From assembly GCA_946185745.1 (NCBI GenBank), contig CAMHKQ010000002.1, positions 46,093 to 110,092 on the forward strand: a DNA stretch of 64,000 nt, in the 5' to 3' direction. The stretch is from an uncultured Bacteroidales bacterium (lineage in GTDB: Bacteria; Bacteroidota; Bacteroidia; Bacteroidales; UBA932). Below, piece by piece: positions 54,914 to 63,605 of this stretch. The notes beneath the pieces were generated by a model. It was not told the DNA's origin and ran no database searches. It worked only from the letters and a program-made list of their open reading frames with translations. A program made the translations under genes and the position numbers. Every line of letters starts with the position of its first letter. Positions within the stretch are counted from its first letter, which is position 1.

Positions 54914-55516
54914 TCAGTCGCCCGGAACGGTCCAGGTGTCATTTGTGCGGTCGGTGTACAGGATTCCGTTCAAATGGTCCACCTCGTGCTGGAAGATTCT
55001 GGCCACATAACCGCTCACCGTGTCCACTTTCACTTCAAGGGTTTCGGGGTCGGTATGGCGCACCGCGGCGAATTCCGGCCTCGGCACGTTGCCCCTGAGG
55101 CCGGGAATCGACAGGCAGCCTTCCCGGACTGTGAGGGTGTCTCCCCACGTGGATTCTATGTATGCGTTGGCGTACGGCAGATATGGCTCTCCCGGCAGAT
55201 CCATGCGGCAGACTATGATGAGCCTGCGGCCCAGGCCTACCTGCGGCGCGGCGATGCCCACGCCATCCTGGGACGGATCGGTGACGGTTGAAATCATTTT
55301 TTCCACCAGCGCGCGGAACTCTGCGCTCCTGAGAGCCCTGTTGGAAAAATCGTCGCTCTGCGCGCGCAGGACGGCATTCTCCGCCTCATTTTCGATGGTG
55401 AGCACGTGCATGAGCGGCCCCTGGCCGTTGATTATTGCCTTCTCTTTTCTGCTCAGTCCGCAACCCTGCACCGCGGCAAGTGCTGCCGCCAACATCAGTA
55501 TCATCTTGAATTTCAT
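54914..55516 (-). CDS. def: Peptide deformylase with lipoprotein signal
   Basis: 200 residues. All three deformylase motifs are intact: GVGIAAPQVG at residues 85-94, EGCLS at 132-136 and HEVDH at 177-181, giving Cys, two His and the catalytic Glu. Before the enzyme domain there is a full lipoprotein signal, MKFKMILMLAAALAAVQGC, with lipobox VQGC and Cys19. Deformylase normally acts on nascent chains in the cytoplasm, so an exported copy is odd: its substrate would have to be periplasmic or external N-formyl peptides. No downstream Met restores a complete cytoplasmic form. Confidence 0.88.
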   Translation of the reverse strand: MKFKMILMLAAALAAVQGCGLSRKEKAIINGQGPLMHVLTIENEAENAVLRAQSDDFSNRALRSAEFRALVEKMISTVTDPSQDGVGIAAPQVGLGRRLIIVCRMDLPGEPYLPYANAYIESTWGDTLTVREGCLSIPGLRGNVPRPEFAAVRHTDPETLEVKVDTVSGYVARIFQHEVDHLNGILYTDRTNDTWTVPGD

Positions 55517-55553
55517 GGTGCTAAGATAGTCAAAAACTTGCTATCTTTGCACC
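55517..55553. promoter_or_regulatory. Divergent, symmetric promoter pair of def and yhhQ
   Basis: GGTGCTAAGATAG at 55517-55529 and CTATCTTTGCACC at 55541-55553 form a 13-base inverted repeat with one mismatch around an 11-base centre. Each arm carries a -7 element: TATCTTAG (minus, 55521-55528) for def and TATCTTTG (plus, 55542-55549) for yhhQ. It could be a shared operator or simply paired promoters. Confidence 0.5.
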
Positions 55554-55580
55554 GCGATATGGTGGCTTAACCCCCGTATC

Positions 55581-55613
55581 AAGTGTCCCACAGGTACCAC
55601 TTAAAAAACTGTG
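55581..55613 (+). promoter_or_regulatory. Candidate class I preQ1 riboswitch in the yhhQ-queF leader
   Basis: H-type pseudoknot by inspection. P1: AAGTG (55581-55585) with CACTT (55598-55602). The loop (55586-55597) starts TC and ends AC, as in known preQ1-I aptamers, with C55597 directly before the 3' strand of P1, where the ligand-pairing C belongs. After P1 come six A (55603-55608). P2: CACAG in the loop (55589-55593) with CTGTG (55609-55613). The fold ends three bases before the ATG at 55616, so ligand binding would block initiation. The downstream genes are both in the preQ1/queuosine pathway. Confidence 0.68.
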
Positions 55614-55615
55614 AA

Positions 55616-56305
55616 ATGAAAAACAAAGCGCAATTTTCCGTCATCTTCCTGTGCATGACCGTGCTCTTCACGGTATGCCTCATCACCAGTAACTTGTTGG
55701 CCACCAAGGTCTTCGCCATAGGCGAAAGGATTAGTCTGCCCTGCGCCGTGCTGGTGTTCCCGATTTCCTACATCCTCAACGACTGCTTCACCGAAGTGTA
55801 CGGCTACCGCAAGGCCCGGCTGGTCATCTGGCTGGCCTTCGCCATGAACTTCCTGGTGGTGCTTTTCGGAGAGGCCGCCGTACTCCTGCCCGCCGCATCG
55901 TTCTGGCAGGGCGGCGAACACTTCAACTTCGTGTTCAGTATGGCGCCCCGGGTGGCCTTTGCCTCGCTCCTTGCCTTCCTTGCCGGAAGCACACTCAATT
56001 CATTGGTACTCAGTAAGATGAAGATAGCCTCGAAAGGCCGCGGCTTCGGCTGGAGGGCCATTGTCTCTTCGCTGGCTGGCGAACTCTGCGACTCCCTTAT
56101 CTTCATGCCCATCGCATTCTGTGGAACGCCGGCCAAAACACTCGCATGGATGCTGCTCGTGCAGGTGTCGTTCAAGGTGCTCTACGAAATCGTGATACTT
56201 CCGGTCACAAATGCCGTTGTCAAACGTTTGAAAACGGTTGAAGGCGAGGATGAATACGACACCGGAATCTCATATAATCCTTTTAAAATCAAAGATATAC
56301 AATAG
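55616..56305 (+). CDS. yhhQ: Queuosine precursor transporter (YhhQ/VUT family)
   Basis: 229 residues from the ATG at 55616, right after the pseudoknot. Six hydrophobic segments with the family motifs [55 protein letters not shown] and [21 protein letters not shown]. Proteins of this family import preQ0 or preQ1. queF begins two bases after the stop, giving an import-and-reduce operon. Confidence 0.92.
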   Translation: MKNKAQFSVIFLCMTVLFTVCLITSNLLATKVFAIGERISLPCAVLVFPISYILNDCFTEVYGYRKARLVIWLAFAMNFLVVLFGEAAVLLPAASFWQGGEHFNFVFSMAPRVAFASLLAFLAGSTLNSLVLSKMKIASKGRGFGWRAIVSSLAGELCDSLIFMPIAFCGTPAKTLAWMLLVQVSFKVLYEIVILPVTNAVVKRLKTVEGEDEYDTGISYNPFKIKDIQ

Positions 56306-56307
56306 AT

Positions 56308-56763
56308 ATGGAACGCAAGGACGAAGGCCTGAAGGCCCTTGGAACAAAAACCGTTTACAAATTCGACTACGCTCCCGAGGTGCTCGAGTCTTTCGAGAAC
56401 CGGCACCAGGACAACGACTATTGGGTCCGTTTCAACTGCCCGGAATTCACCACCCTCTGTCCGATTACCGGCCAGCCCGACTTCGCAGAAATCCGCATCA
56501 GCTACATCCCGGGCGAGCGCATGGTGGAAAGCAAGAGCCTCAAGCTCTACCTCGGGTCGTTCCGCAACCACGGGGCCTTCCACGAAGACACCGTGAACAC
56601 CATCATGAAGGATCTCATCGCCCTGATGGCTCCGAAATATATCGAAGTGACCGGCCTGTTCACCCCGCGCGGCGGCATAAGTATCTATCCCTACGCCAAT
56701 TACGGCCGTCCGGGCACCCAGTACGAAACCCTCGCCGCCCAGCGCCTCGCCTCGCACGAATAA
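56308..56763 (+). CDS. queF: NADPH-dependent 7-cyano-7-deazaguanine reductase
   Basis: 151 residues, the short QueF type. [21 protein letters not shown] carries the catalytic Cys. [22 protein letters not shown] is the substrate and NADPH motif. [10 protein letters not shown] ends the domain. It converts preQ0 to preQ1, the precursor of queuosine in tRNA. No queC, queD or queE is nearby, so preQ0 may be salvaged through the linked transporter. Confidence 0.96.
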   Translation: MERKDEGLKALGTKTVYKFDYAPEVLESFENRHQDNDYWVRFNCPEFTTLCPITGQPDFAEIRISYIPGERMVESKSLKLYLGSFRNHGAFHEDTVNTIMKDLIALMAPKYIEVTGLFTPRGGISIYPYANYGRPGTQYETLAAQRLASHE

Positions 56764-56782
56764 TCCTCCTACGTCAGTGTCA

Positions 56783-56841
56783 AAAACCGCGATAATTGAT
56801 CCTACCCTCATGTTCGCAGTAGGGGGGTAGACACGAAAAGC
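56783..56841. repeat. Hairpin repeat, copy 1
   Basis: Begins AAAAACCGCGATAATTGATC, then arm CTACCCTC (56802-56809), a 13-base loop and arm GGGGGTAG (56823-56830). The tail ACACGAAAAGC runs into copy 2. Stem is CTACCC/GGGTAG plus one mismatch and a G:C pair. Confidence 0.65.
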
Positions 56842-56900
56842 CCGAATATTGATCTTACCCCCCAGTCAGCAGGCTGGGGGTAGGCGCAAAAATGCCGCAA
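56842..56900. repeat. Hairpin repeat, copy 2
   Basis: ATTGATCT (56848-56855) leads into arm TACCCCCCAG (56856-56865), an 8-base loop and arm CTGGGGGTA (56874-56882). The tail GGCGCAAAAATGCCG matches the tail of copy 3. A weak third unit (AAATCGTTCTTGCCCC) follows at 56900-56915. With copy 1 it fills the gap between queF and the PHP gene. Confidence 0.68.
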
Positions 56901-56995
56901 ATCGTTCTTGCCCCGGAACTCTGCTGCGGCGGTTTGGCCTCTGGAGGGCAGGCTTCCTGAAGTTCGAGAGCCGCACCCATAGCCGGGATTATTCG

Positions 56996-57003
56996 TATCT
57001 TTG
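56996..57003 (+). promoter_or_regulatory. -7 element TATCTTTG of the PHP gene
   Basis: Exact match, four bases before the ATG at 57008. It decides the start against a longer in-frame reading from 56849 that crosses the repeats. Confidence 0.62.
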
Positions 57004-57007
57004 CCTT

Positions 57008-57670
57008 ATGAAACTCGACTGCCACTGCCATATCCTGCCCGGGCTCGACGACGGTGCCCAGACTCTGGAAGAATCCGTTTTCCTTGCCGGAAAGCTGGCC
57101 CAGTGGGGCTATGAGCGGGCGGTCTGCACGTCGCACCGTACCCGCCGCTATCAGAACACGCCTTTTACAGTGACAGAGGCCTGCTACAGGCTTCAGGAAG
57201 AGCTCGACCGGAGGGGCATCGGCCTGCAGCTGGTGCCGTCGATGGAATACCGGTTCATTCCGGAAACCTGGCCGGAGACGGTGGCGAGGGACTGGCTTCT
57301 GCCGTGGGAGGGTAACCACATCCTGGTGGAGCTGCCCATTCACGACCCGTCGAAGATAGGCAGTATAGTTCCTTCCGACGAGATTCGCGCACTGGTATCC
57401 GATGGCTACCAGCCGGTGCTTGCCCACCCCGAGCGATACCTATACCTTGAAATGGATGACTACAAGGCACTTAAAGATGCCGGAGCACAGTTCCAGCGCA
57501 ACCTCGGCGCCATCGAGGGCCTCTACGGAAGCGACGTGAGCGCTCGCGCAAAGGCCCTGGATGCCGCCGGGATGTACGACCGGCTCGGAAGCGACCTCCA
57601 CAGCAGGAGGTACGCGGAATTTTTCGACAGGTTTGTGTTTACCAGACCTCCGGTAACCCGAGATCCTTGA
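57008..57670 (+). CDS. CpsB/CapC-like tyrosine-protein phosphatase (PHP domain)
   Basis: 220 residues. HCHILPGLDDGAQTLEES at residues 5-22, CTSHRTRRYQNT, VPSMEYRF, HILVELP, PVLAHPERYLYL and GSDLHSRRY are the metal-binding motifs of the CpsB/YwqE family. These enzymes dephosphorylate the tyrosine kinase of capsule or exopolysaccharide synthesis. No such kinase or capsule genes adjoin it. The 3' end overlaps the tail of the leftward protease gene by 32 bases. Confidence 0.88.
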   Translation: MKLDCHCHILPGLDDGAQTLEESVFLAGKLAQWGYERAVCTSHRTRRYQNTPFTVTEACYRLQEELDRRGIGLQLVPSMEYRFIPETWPETVARDWLLPWEGNHILVELPIHDPSKIGSIVPSDEIRALVSDGYQPVLAHPERYLYLEMDDYKALKDAGAQFQRNLGAIEGLYGSDVSARAKALDAAGMYDRLGSDLHSRRYAEFFDRFVFTRPPVTRDP

Positions 57671-60600
57671 AGGTACGGGGAGCGGGCACGCCGGGAAGCG
57701 GCTTGCGGTCCTTTATCTGTTCGAGGGCCACTTCGATGGCCTTCAGCAGCTGCTCGTCCGTTCCGGCCTGCTCCTTCACCGGGTCGTTGTCCAGCAGGAT
57801 GTCGGGATCCACGCCGTGGTTCTCCACTATCCACTGGCCGGTGGCGGCGTCGTAGTTGGTGAAGAAAGGCACGCGGACGTCGGTTCCGTCCATGTAAGGC
57901 AGGCTACCGCTGATACCGATGATACCGCCCCAGCTGCGGGTGCCGATGACGGTGCCGAGCCCCGCGGCCTTGAAGCTCCACGGGAACAGGTCTCCGTCGG
58001 ATGCGCTGTACTTATTGACCAGCAATACCTTAGGTCCGGTGTGAGTGCCGTCGGGAGTGGTGCCCGTCATGTCGGAACCGCGGCTCATGGTAAGGCGGTA
58101 GGCCTTGCGCTGCAGGCGCTCTATGAGCATCGGGGAGATGTTGCCGCCGCCGTTTTCGCGGTCGTCGATGATGAGGGCTTCCTTGTCGAGCTGCGGATAA
58201 TAGTAGCGCGCGAACTCCTCGAGCCCTTCGGGACCCATGTCGGGAACATAGACGTAGCCGACTTTGCCTCCGGATTTCTCGTTCACCACCTTGATGTTGT
58301 TCTGCACCCATTCGTAGTGGTAGAGCGGATATTCGTCCTTTATCGGCTTGACTATCACCTTCTTGCCGCCTTCGGCAGCCTTGGTGTTCACGGTGAGTTC
58401 GGTCAGCACGCCCGCCTTTCCGACGAGCAGACTGTAGATATTTGCCACATCCTTGGTGGACACGCCGTCCACTGCGGTGATGTAATTGCCTTCGGCTACG
58501 CCGATGCCGGGCTCCTCAAACGGTGAGCGCAGGCTTTCGCTGTACTTGGCACCGTGCAGGATGCGGTCGATGCGGAAGAATCCGCTCTTGTCCTTCGAGA
58601 GCTCGGCGCCGAGAAGGCCCATGTCCGAACGCGGGGCCTTGGGGTAGTCGCCGGGATTGACGTAGGCGTGACCGCAGGCCAGTTCGGAGATGAGGCCGCC
58701 TATCACGTAGTTGAGGTCCAGCCTGGTCTTCACGTACGGCAGCAGCTGTGCGTACTTGTCTTTCAGGGCCTTCCAGTCGCGCCCGTGCATGTTCTCGAGG
58801 TAGAAGCCGTCGCGGAAGGCGCGCCATACGTCGTCGTAGATTTCAGCCCATTCCTGGCCGTAGTCCACTGTGGCCACCATGTTGGACAGGTCTATGCTGC
58901 CTTCTGCATGGACCTTCGGTCCGAGTGTGACTGCGGAGATGCCGGAACCGCCTGCCCCGGGTCCTCCGGGCATCGGACCGCCGCCCATCGGGCCTCTTCC
59001 GCGGCCGCCTCCCATGAGAAGGGCCTTCTTGTCTCCGAAACGGTACATGAGCATGCCGTCGGCGCAGTCTTCACTCTTCTTGGTCTTGAAGTCGAACACC
59101 TTGGTGCCGCCGCGGCTGCCGTACCAGATCTTGCTGCCGTCGCAATAATAATTGTAGGAACTGCCGATGGGAAGCTTGATGATGCGCTCGCCCAGGCCGT
59201 CTACGTCCACCTTGACATCTACGGCCGGCTTCTCAGGCTTGTCGGCCTTGTCGGCCTTGTCGGGAGCGGGCTTGCCGCCCTTGGGCTCGGGTGCCGGGCC
59301 CTTCTTGTCCGGAGCGAAGCCGGGTCCTTCACCCAACGGGCCCTTGGGTGCATCTTCCGCCAGGCCGTCGGTGGCCATCAGCGGGGACGGGGTGTCCTTG
59401 GAAAGGATGCACATGTAGACGGCGCCCATGTTGGTGAAGGAGTAGTTCCATTCAATCTGGCTGTACTGCGGGTTGAGCTCGGTCTGGGCGGTGAACAGCA
59501 GGTATTTTCCGTCGGAGCTGAAACTCGGGTTCGAAGAGTCGTTCCAATAGTCCGTAACCGGGTACTCCTTGCCGCTCGCAATATTGTAGAGATAGAGGAT
59601 ACTCAGCTGATTCTCAGCAGGTTTGGAGTATGAGAGCCACTTGCCGTCGGGCGAGATGGCGACACTCCTGAACTCGGAACTGGGATTCTCCAGCAGCGTG
59701 CGCCTTGCTCCGCTCGAGGGATCCACTTCCACTACGCGGTTCTTGCGGTCGGTGCAGAGGATGTGCTTGCTGTCGGGCATCCACTGGAGGCTGCGGATGT
59801 AAGTGTCGCTTCCGCTGGTGAGCTGCCTGGCCTCGCCGCCCTTCTCCACGTCGTAAAGATAGATTTCGGTCTCGCCCGAGGCATCGCCTATCCAGGCGAT
59901 ATACTTGCCGTCGGGGCTCCAGACCGCACCGCGGTCGTTGGAACCGGGGCTGCGGGAGATGTTGCGGGTGACGCCGGCCGCCACCGGAACGTCGAACACC
60001 TCGCCCCGGGCCGTTACCGCCACCCTGCGGCCGTCGGGAGAGATGGAGTAGTTCCTGGCGTTCTTGTCCAGCTTCTTCTGCTCGGTGCGGGCGTACTGGA
60101 GGTCGGAAGCGAGGGTGACGTGCACCTGCTCCGCCTTCTTGGTGGCAGGATCCAGCTTGTAGATGTATCCGCCGTTCTCGAAGACGATGTGCTTGCCGTC
60201 GGTGCTGGGGAACTTGACGTCGAAGTCCTTGAAATCCGTTACCTTGGAGGTCGCGCCGCTCTTGGTGTCATACACGAAGAGGTTCATGCGCATGTCGCGG
60301 TCGGACGCGAAGAATATCTCGTTGCCTATCCACATGGGGAAGATGTCCTGGGCGTCGTTGGAGGTGACGTTCTTCACGCTCTTGCCGTCGTAAATCCACA
60401 CGTCGTCCGCCATGCCGCCGCGGTAGTACTTCCAGGTGCGGAACTCGCGCATCACGCGGTTGTAGGCCAGCTTCTTTCCGTCGGCGGAATAGCTGCACCA
60501 GCCGCCCTCCGGGAGGGGTATCTCCTCGGGCATCGCGCCCTCGGGCGATACTTTCCAGAGCTTGCCGGGGAAGCCGCTGCCGATGCGGTTGCGGAAGATG

Positions 60601-60992
60601 ATATACTTGCCGTCAGGGGTCCATCCCATCACGATGTTGTTGGGGCCCATGCGGTCGCCCATGTCGTCGCGGGCGTTGGTGGAGGTGAAAGTGACCCTCT
60701 TGGGTTCACCGCCTTCCGCCGGAATCACATAGACTTCGCGGTTGCCGTCGTATTCGGCCGTGAAGGCTATGGTGCGGCCGTCTGGGGAATAATGGGCGAA
60801 CGCTTCGTAGCCTATGTGCGAAGTGAGCCTCCGGGCAATTCCGCCCGCCACCGGCACCGTGTAAAGGTCTCCGGCGTAGGTGAAGGCGATTTCTTTTCCG
60901 TTGGTTGCGGGGAAGCGCAGCAGCCTGGCCTCCTCCGCCTGAATGCGGATACCCGCAAACAGCGTCAGGGCGATAATCAGGAATTTTTTCAT
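57639..60992 (-). CDS. Tricorn-like S41 protease with propeller, PDZ and catalytic domains
   Basis: 1117 residues. The ATG at 60992 starts MKKFLIIALTLFAGIRIQA, a signal peptide; the frame is open a further 589 codons upstream, but that part is antisense to another gene. The PD40/TolB propeller repeats (YSPDGRTIAFTAEYDGNREVYVIP, WSPDGKYIAWIGDASGETEIYLY) occupy about residues 20-500. A low-complexity Pro/Lys/Asp linker and a Gly/Pro-rich loop follow. PDZ and C-terminal S41 core (DDRENGGGNISPML; nucleophile in KYSASDGDLFPW; GTRSWGGIIGISG) complete it. Probably a periplasmic oligopeptide-degrading protease. It diverges from the transglutaminase gene. Confidence 0.92.
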   Translation of the reverse strand: MKKFLIIALTLFAGIRIQAEEARLLRFPATNGKEIAFTYAGDLYTVPVAGGIARRLTSHIGYEAFAHYSPDGRTIAFTAEYDGNREVYVIPAEGGEPKRVTFTSTNARDDMGDRMGPNNIVMGWTPDGKYIIFRNRIGSGFPGKLWKVSPEGAMPEEIPLPEGGWCSYSADGKKLAYNRVMREFRTWKYYRGGMADDVWIYDGKSVKNVTSNDAQDIFPMWIGNEIFFASDRDMRMNLFVYDTKSGATSKVTDFKDFDVKFPSTDGKHIVFENGGYIYKLDPATKKAEQVHVTLASDLQYARTEQKKLDKNARNYSISPDGRRVAVTARGEVFDVPVAAGVTRNISRSPGSNDRGAVWSPDGKYIAWIGDASGETEIYLYDVEKGGEARQLTSGSDTYIRSLQWMPDSKHILCTDRKNRVVEVDPSSGARRTLLENPSSEFRSVAISPDGKWLSYSKPAENQLSILYLYNIASGKEYPVTDYWNDSSNPSFSSDGKYLLFTAQTELNPQYSQIEWNYSFTNMGAVYMCILSKDTPSPLMATDGLAEDAPKGPLGEGPGFAPDKKGPAPEPKGGKPAPDKADKADKPEKPAVDVKVDVDGLGERIIKLPIGSSYNYYCDGSKIWYGSRGGTKVFDFKTKKSEDCADGMLMYRFGDKKALLMGGGRGRGPMGGGPMPGGPGAGGSGISAVTLGPKVHAEGSIDLSNMVATVDYGQEWAEIYDDVWRAFRDGFYLENMHGRDWKALKDKYAQLLPYVKTRLDLNYVIGGLISELACGHAYVNPGDYPKAPRSDMGLLGAELSKDKSGFFRIDRILHGAKYSESLRSPFEEPGIGVAEGNYITAVDGVSTKDVANIYSLLVGKAGVLTELTVNTKAAEGGKKVIVKPIKDEYPLYHYEWVQNNIKVVNEKSGGKVGYVYVPDMGPEGLEEFARYYYPQLDKEALIIDDRENGGGNISPMLIERLQRKAYRLTMSRGSDMTGTTPDGTHTGPKVLLVNKYSASDGDLFPWSFKAAGLGTVIGTRSWGGIIGISGSLPYMDGTDVRVPFFTNYDAATGQWIVENHGVDPDILLDNDPVKEQAGTDEQLLKAIEVALEQIKDRKPLPGVPAPRTFKDLGLPEVW

Positions 60993-61070
60993 ATTGAAGG
61001 TGTAATTGAGATTTTCCGGTTGATAAAAATAAGCAAATAAATTGGTAACTTGCGGAAATTTCGAAAAAAC

Positions 61071-63515
61071 ATGAAAAAACTGTTGATGCCGCTGCTGGCG
61101 GTCCTTCTTCTCGCCGGCTGCCAGGACAGGGAGAAGCAGGCCCTGGATTTCCTTTATAAATACATGCCCCTTGCGGACAGCACCGACTACAGCGAGGAAT
61201 TCTACAGGGCGCAGGTCCACCAGACCTTCGTCACCCGCGACGAGATGCCCTGGGGCAAGGACGTTCCCGAGCTGCTGTTCAAGCACTTCGTGCTGCCCTT
61301 GAGGGTGAACAACGAAAGCCTCGACTCCGCCCGCATCGTCTTCTACCGCGAGCTCAAGCCGCGCGTGGAGAAGCTCTCCATGAAAGAAGCCATCCTGGAA
61401 GTGAACCACTGGTGCCACGAGAAGGTCACCTACCAGCCCACCGACGGCCGCACTTCCGCCCCGCTGGCGCTGGTGAAGACCAGCCTCGGCCGCTGCGGGG
61501 AGGAAAGCACCTTCTGCGTCACCGCCCTGCGCTCCGTCGGCATCCCGGCACGCCAGGTGTACACCCCCCGCTGGGCGCACACCGACGACAATCACGCCTG
61601 GGTCGAGGCCTGGGCGGATGGCAAATGGTGGTTCCTGGGGGCCTGCGAGCCCGAGCCGGTGCTGAATCTGGGCTGGTTCAACGCTCCCGCCTCCCGCGCC
61701 ATGCTCATGCATACCAAGGTTTTCGGCCGTTACGACGGCCCCGAGGAAACGGTGCTGGAAAGCCCCAATTACACCGAGGTCAACCTCATAGACAACTACG
61801 CCAAGACCGCGAAGGTGAACATCAAGGTGCTCGGTCCCGACGGGGCTCCCGCCGCCGGCGCCAGGGTGTGGTTCATGATCTACAACTACGCCGAATTCTA
61901 TCCGGCGCTCAGCAAATACACCGATTCCAAGGGCCGGACCTTCCTCAGCGCCGGTCTGGGGGACATGCTGGCCTGGGCCGAGAAGGACGGCCTCTACGGC
62001 TACGGCAAAATCTCTTTCGGCAAAGACGAAGAAGTGACGCTGCAGCTGTCTGCCGGCCATCCCGTCGGGGCGCAGGCAATCGACATCGTTCCGCCGCCAG
62101 AGAACGTGGTGCTCCCGGAGGTCACTCCGGAGCAGAGGGCTGCCAACGACAGGCGTTTCGCTTATGAAGATTCCCTGAGGCACGCCTACATGGACACCTT
62201 CGTGAAGGAGGGAGATCCCTTCCTGGTGGGCTCTATGGGCAACCATGAGGTCATCGGGAAGTTCCTTGCCGACCATCCCGACGACCGCGCCCGCGAAATC
62301 CTGAAAGGCCTGAGCCGCAAGGACCTCCACGATGTCACCCCCGAGGTGCTGGAAGATGCCTACAATGCCACGGAATCCATTGTTCTCCAGCGTGTTGCGA
62401 ATGAGTTCCTGGTGCCTTACAAACAGTTCTTCCTGGAGAATCTTTCCGCAGAGGAAAAGGCTGCCCTGAAAGACCCTGCCGCGCTCATCGAGTGGACGAA
62501 GGACAATATAAAGGTGCTTGACGATCCCACCGCCTGGAAGATTCCGCAGAGCCCGATAAGCGTCTTCAAGTACCGCCGCACCTACGCCGGCTCGAGGGAC
62601 GTGTTCTTCGTGGACATGGCCCGCACGCTCGGCATCGAGGCCCGCAGGGATTTCGTCACCGGCAAAGTGCAGTACAAGGGCGAAGACGGCGCCTGGAACG
62701 ACGTTAACTTCGACGCCGAGGTGCAGAAGACCGCCCCGCAGGGCACCCTGAACCTGCACTACGAGAACGAGGGCACGGTGGAGAACCCCGGCTACTACAG
62801 CAATTTCACCATCAGCAAGATAGTGGACGGCAAGCCGCAGCTGTACGAGTTCAATTGGGGCGAGGTCGACATGGGCGGAGGCCAGTCTTTCGAGCAGATT
62901 TTCGGCAGCGGCCTCTCCATGGACGAAGGCACCTACCTGCTGGTCAGCGGCAACCGTCTTTCCGACGGCAGCGTGCCGGTGAACATGCTGTTCTTCGACA
63001 TCAAGGAAGGGGAGACTACCGACGCCGTCATGCGCATCCGCGCCTCCGAGGAGGGGGCCCCGGTAATCGGCAGCTTCGATTCTGAAAGCAAGTATCTGCT
63101 TGACGGTCAGGAAGTTTCGGTTCTCTCACAGACCGGCCGCGGTTTCTTTGCCGTGGGCATTCTGGATGTCGGCAAGGAGCCTACCAACCATGTGCTGAAC
63201 GACCTGTCGCGCGCCGCCGCAGAGCTCGAAGCCTGGGGCCGCCCCATAGTGCTGCTGTGCACCTCGGAAGAGCAGCTCTCCCGCCTGAAGGAAGAGATGA
63301 AGGCCGGCCGATACGGCAAGCTTCCTTCCACCGTTGTCTTCGGAGTCGATGCTTCCGGCGCCGTCCGCAGCCAGATAGAGTCCAACCTCGAATCCAAGCC
63401 CGGCCGCCTGCCTCTCGTGGTCATCGCCGACACCTTCAACAAGGTCTACTACCTCTCCCAGGGCTACACCATCGGCCTCGGCGACCAGCTCGTCCAGACC
63501 ATGAAGAAGCTGTAA
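61071..63515 (+). CDS. Transglutaminase-like domain lipoprotein
   Basis: 814 residues from the ATG at 61071 (MKKLLMPLLAVLLLAGCQD, lipobox LAGC). The in-frame ATG at 61050 is rejected for the signal. The transglutaminase-like core at about residues 110-210 has SLGRCGEESTFCVTALRSVGIPARQVY with the catalytic Cys and DDNHAWVEAWADGKW with the His. Then come a carboxypeptidase-regulatory-like unit (VLGPDGAPAAGARVWFMIYN) and a second, degenerate domain (RRTYAGSRDVFFVDMARTLGIEARR) that looks like another transglutaminase-type fold without the Cys. The C-terminus is thioredoxin-like in layout. Function unknown; peptidase or peptide-binding is possible. Confidence 0.8.
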   Translation: MKKLLMPLLAVLLLAGCQDREKQALDFLYKYMPLADSTDYSEEFYRAQVHQTFVTRDEMPWGKDVPELLFKHFVLPLRVNNESLDSARIVFYRELKPRVEKLSMKEAILEVNHWCHEKVTYQPTDGRTSAPLALVKTSLGRCGEESTFCVTALRSVGIPARQVYTPRWAHTDDNHAWVEAWADGKWWFLGACEPEPVLNLGWFNAPASRAMLMHTKVFGRYDGPEETVLESPNYTEVNLIDNYAKTAKVNIKVLGPDGAPAAGARVWFMIYNYAEFYPALSKYTDSKGRTFLSAGLGDMLAWAEKDGLYGYGKISFGKDEEVTLQLSAGHPVGAQAIDIVPPPENVVLPEVTPEQRAANDRRFAYEDSLRHAYMDTFVKEGDPFLVGSMGNHEVIGKFLADHPDDRAREILKGLSRKDLHDVTPEVLEDAYNATESIVLQRVANEFLVPYKQFFLENLSAEEKAALKDPAALIEWTKDNIKVLDDPTAWKIPQSPISVFKYRRTYAGSRDVFFVDMARTLGIEARRDFVTGKVQYKGEDGAWNDVNFDAEVQKTAPQGTLNLHYENEGTVENPGYYSNFTISKIVDGKPQLYEFNWGEVDMGGGQSFEQIFGSGLSMDEGTYLLVSGNRLSDGSVPVNMLFFDIKEGETTDAVMRIRASEEGAPVIGSFDSESKYLLDGQEVSVLSQTGRGFFAVGILDVGKEPTNHVLNDLSRAAAELEAWGRPIVLLCTSEEQLSRLKEEMKAGRYGKLPSTVVFGVDASGAVRSQIESNLESKPGRLPLVVIADTFNKVYYLSQGYTIGLGDQLVQTMKKL

Positions 63516-63583
63516 GGTACTGTTTCCTTTTCCGCTCCGCCGTCCTTCCCGTCCACGGTTTTGGCCTCCAGCGTGCCCGGCGT

Positions 63584-63600
63584 CGGCAGTTGTACTGCCG
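63584..63600. terminator. Possible hairpin after the transglutaminase gene
   Basis: CGGCAG at 63584-63589 pairs with CTGCCG at 63595-63600 over the loop TTGTA. There is no T-run after it, so terminator function is uncertain. The rest of the 168-base gap holds hairpin repeat copy 3. Confidence 0.35.
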
Positions 63601-63605
63601 GTTAC

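Noticed and set aside
56783..56915. Possible CRISPR-like array
   Set aside because: Only two to three units; the conserved parts are palindromic arms and flanks while the supposed spacers are 8-13 bases inside the hairpin. No cas genes are in the window.
60993..62759. A 589-codon upstream extension of the tricorn-like protease frame
   Set aside because: It is antisense to the transglutaminase lipoprotein gene, and the ATG at 60992 gives a perfect signal peptide.
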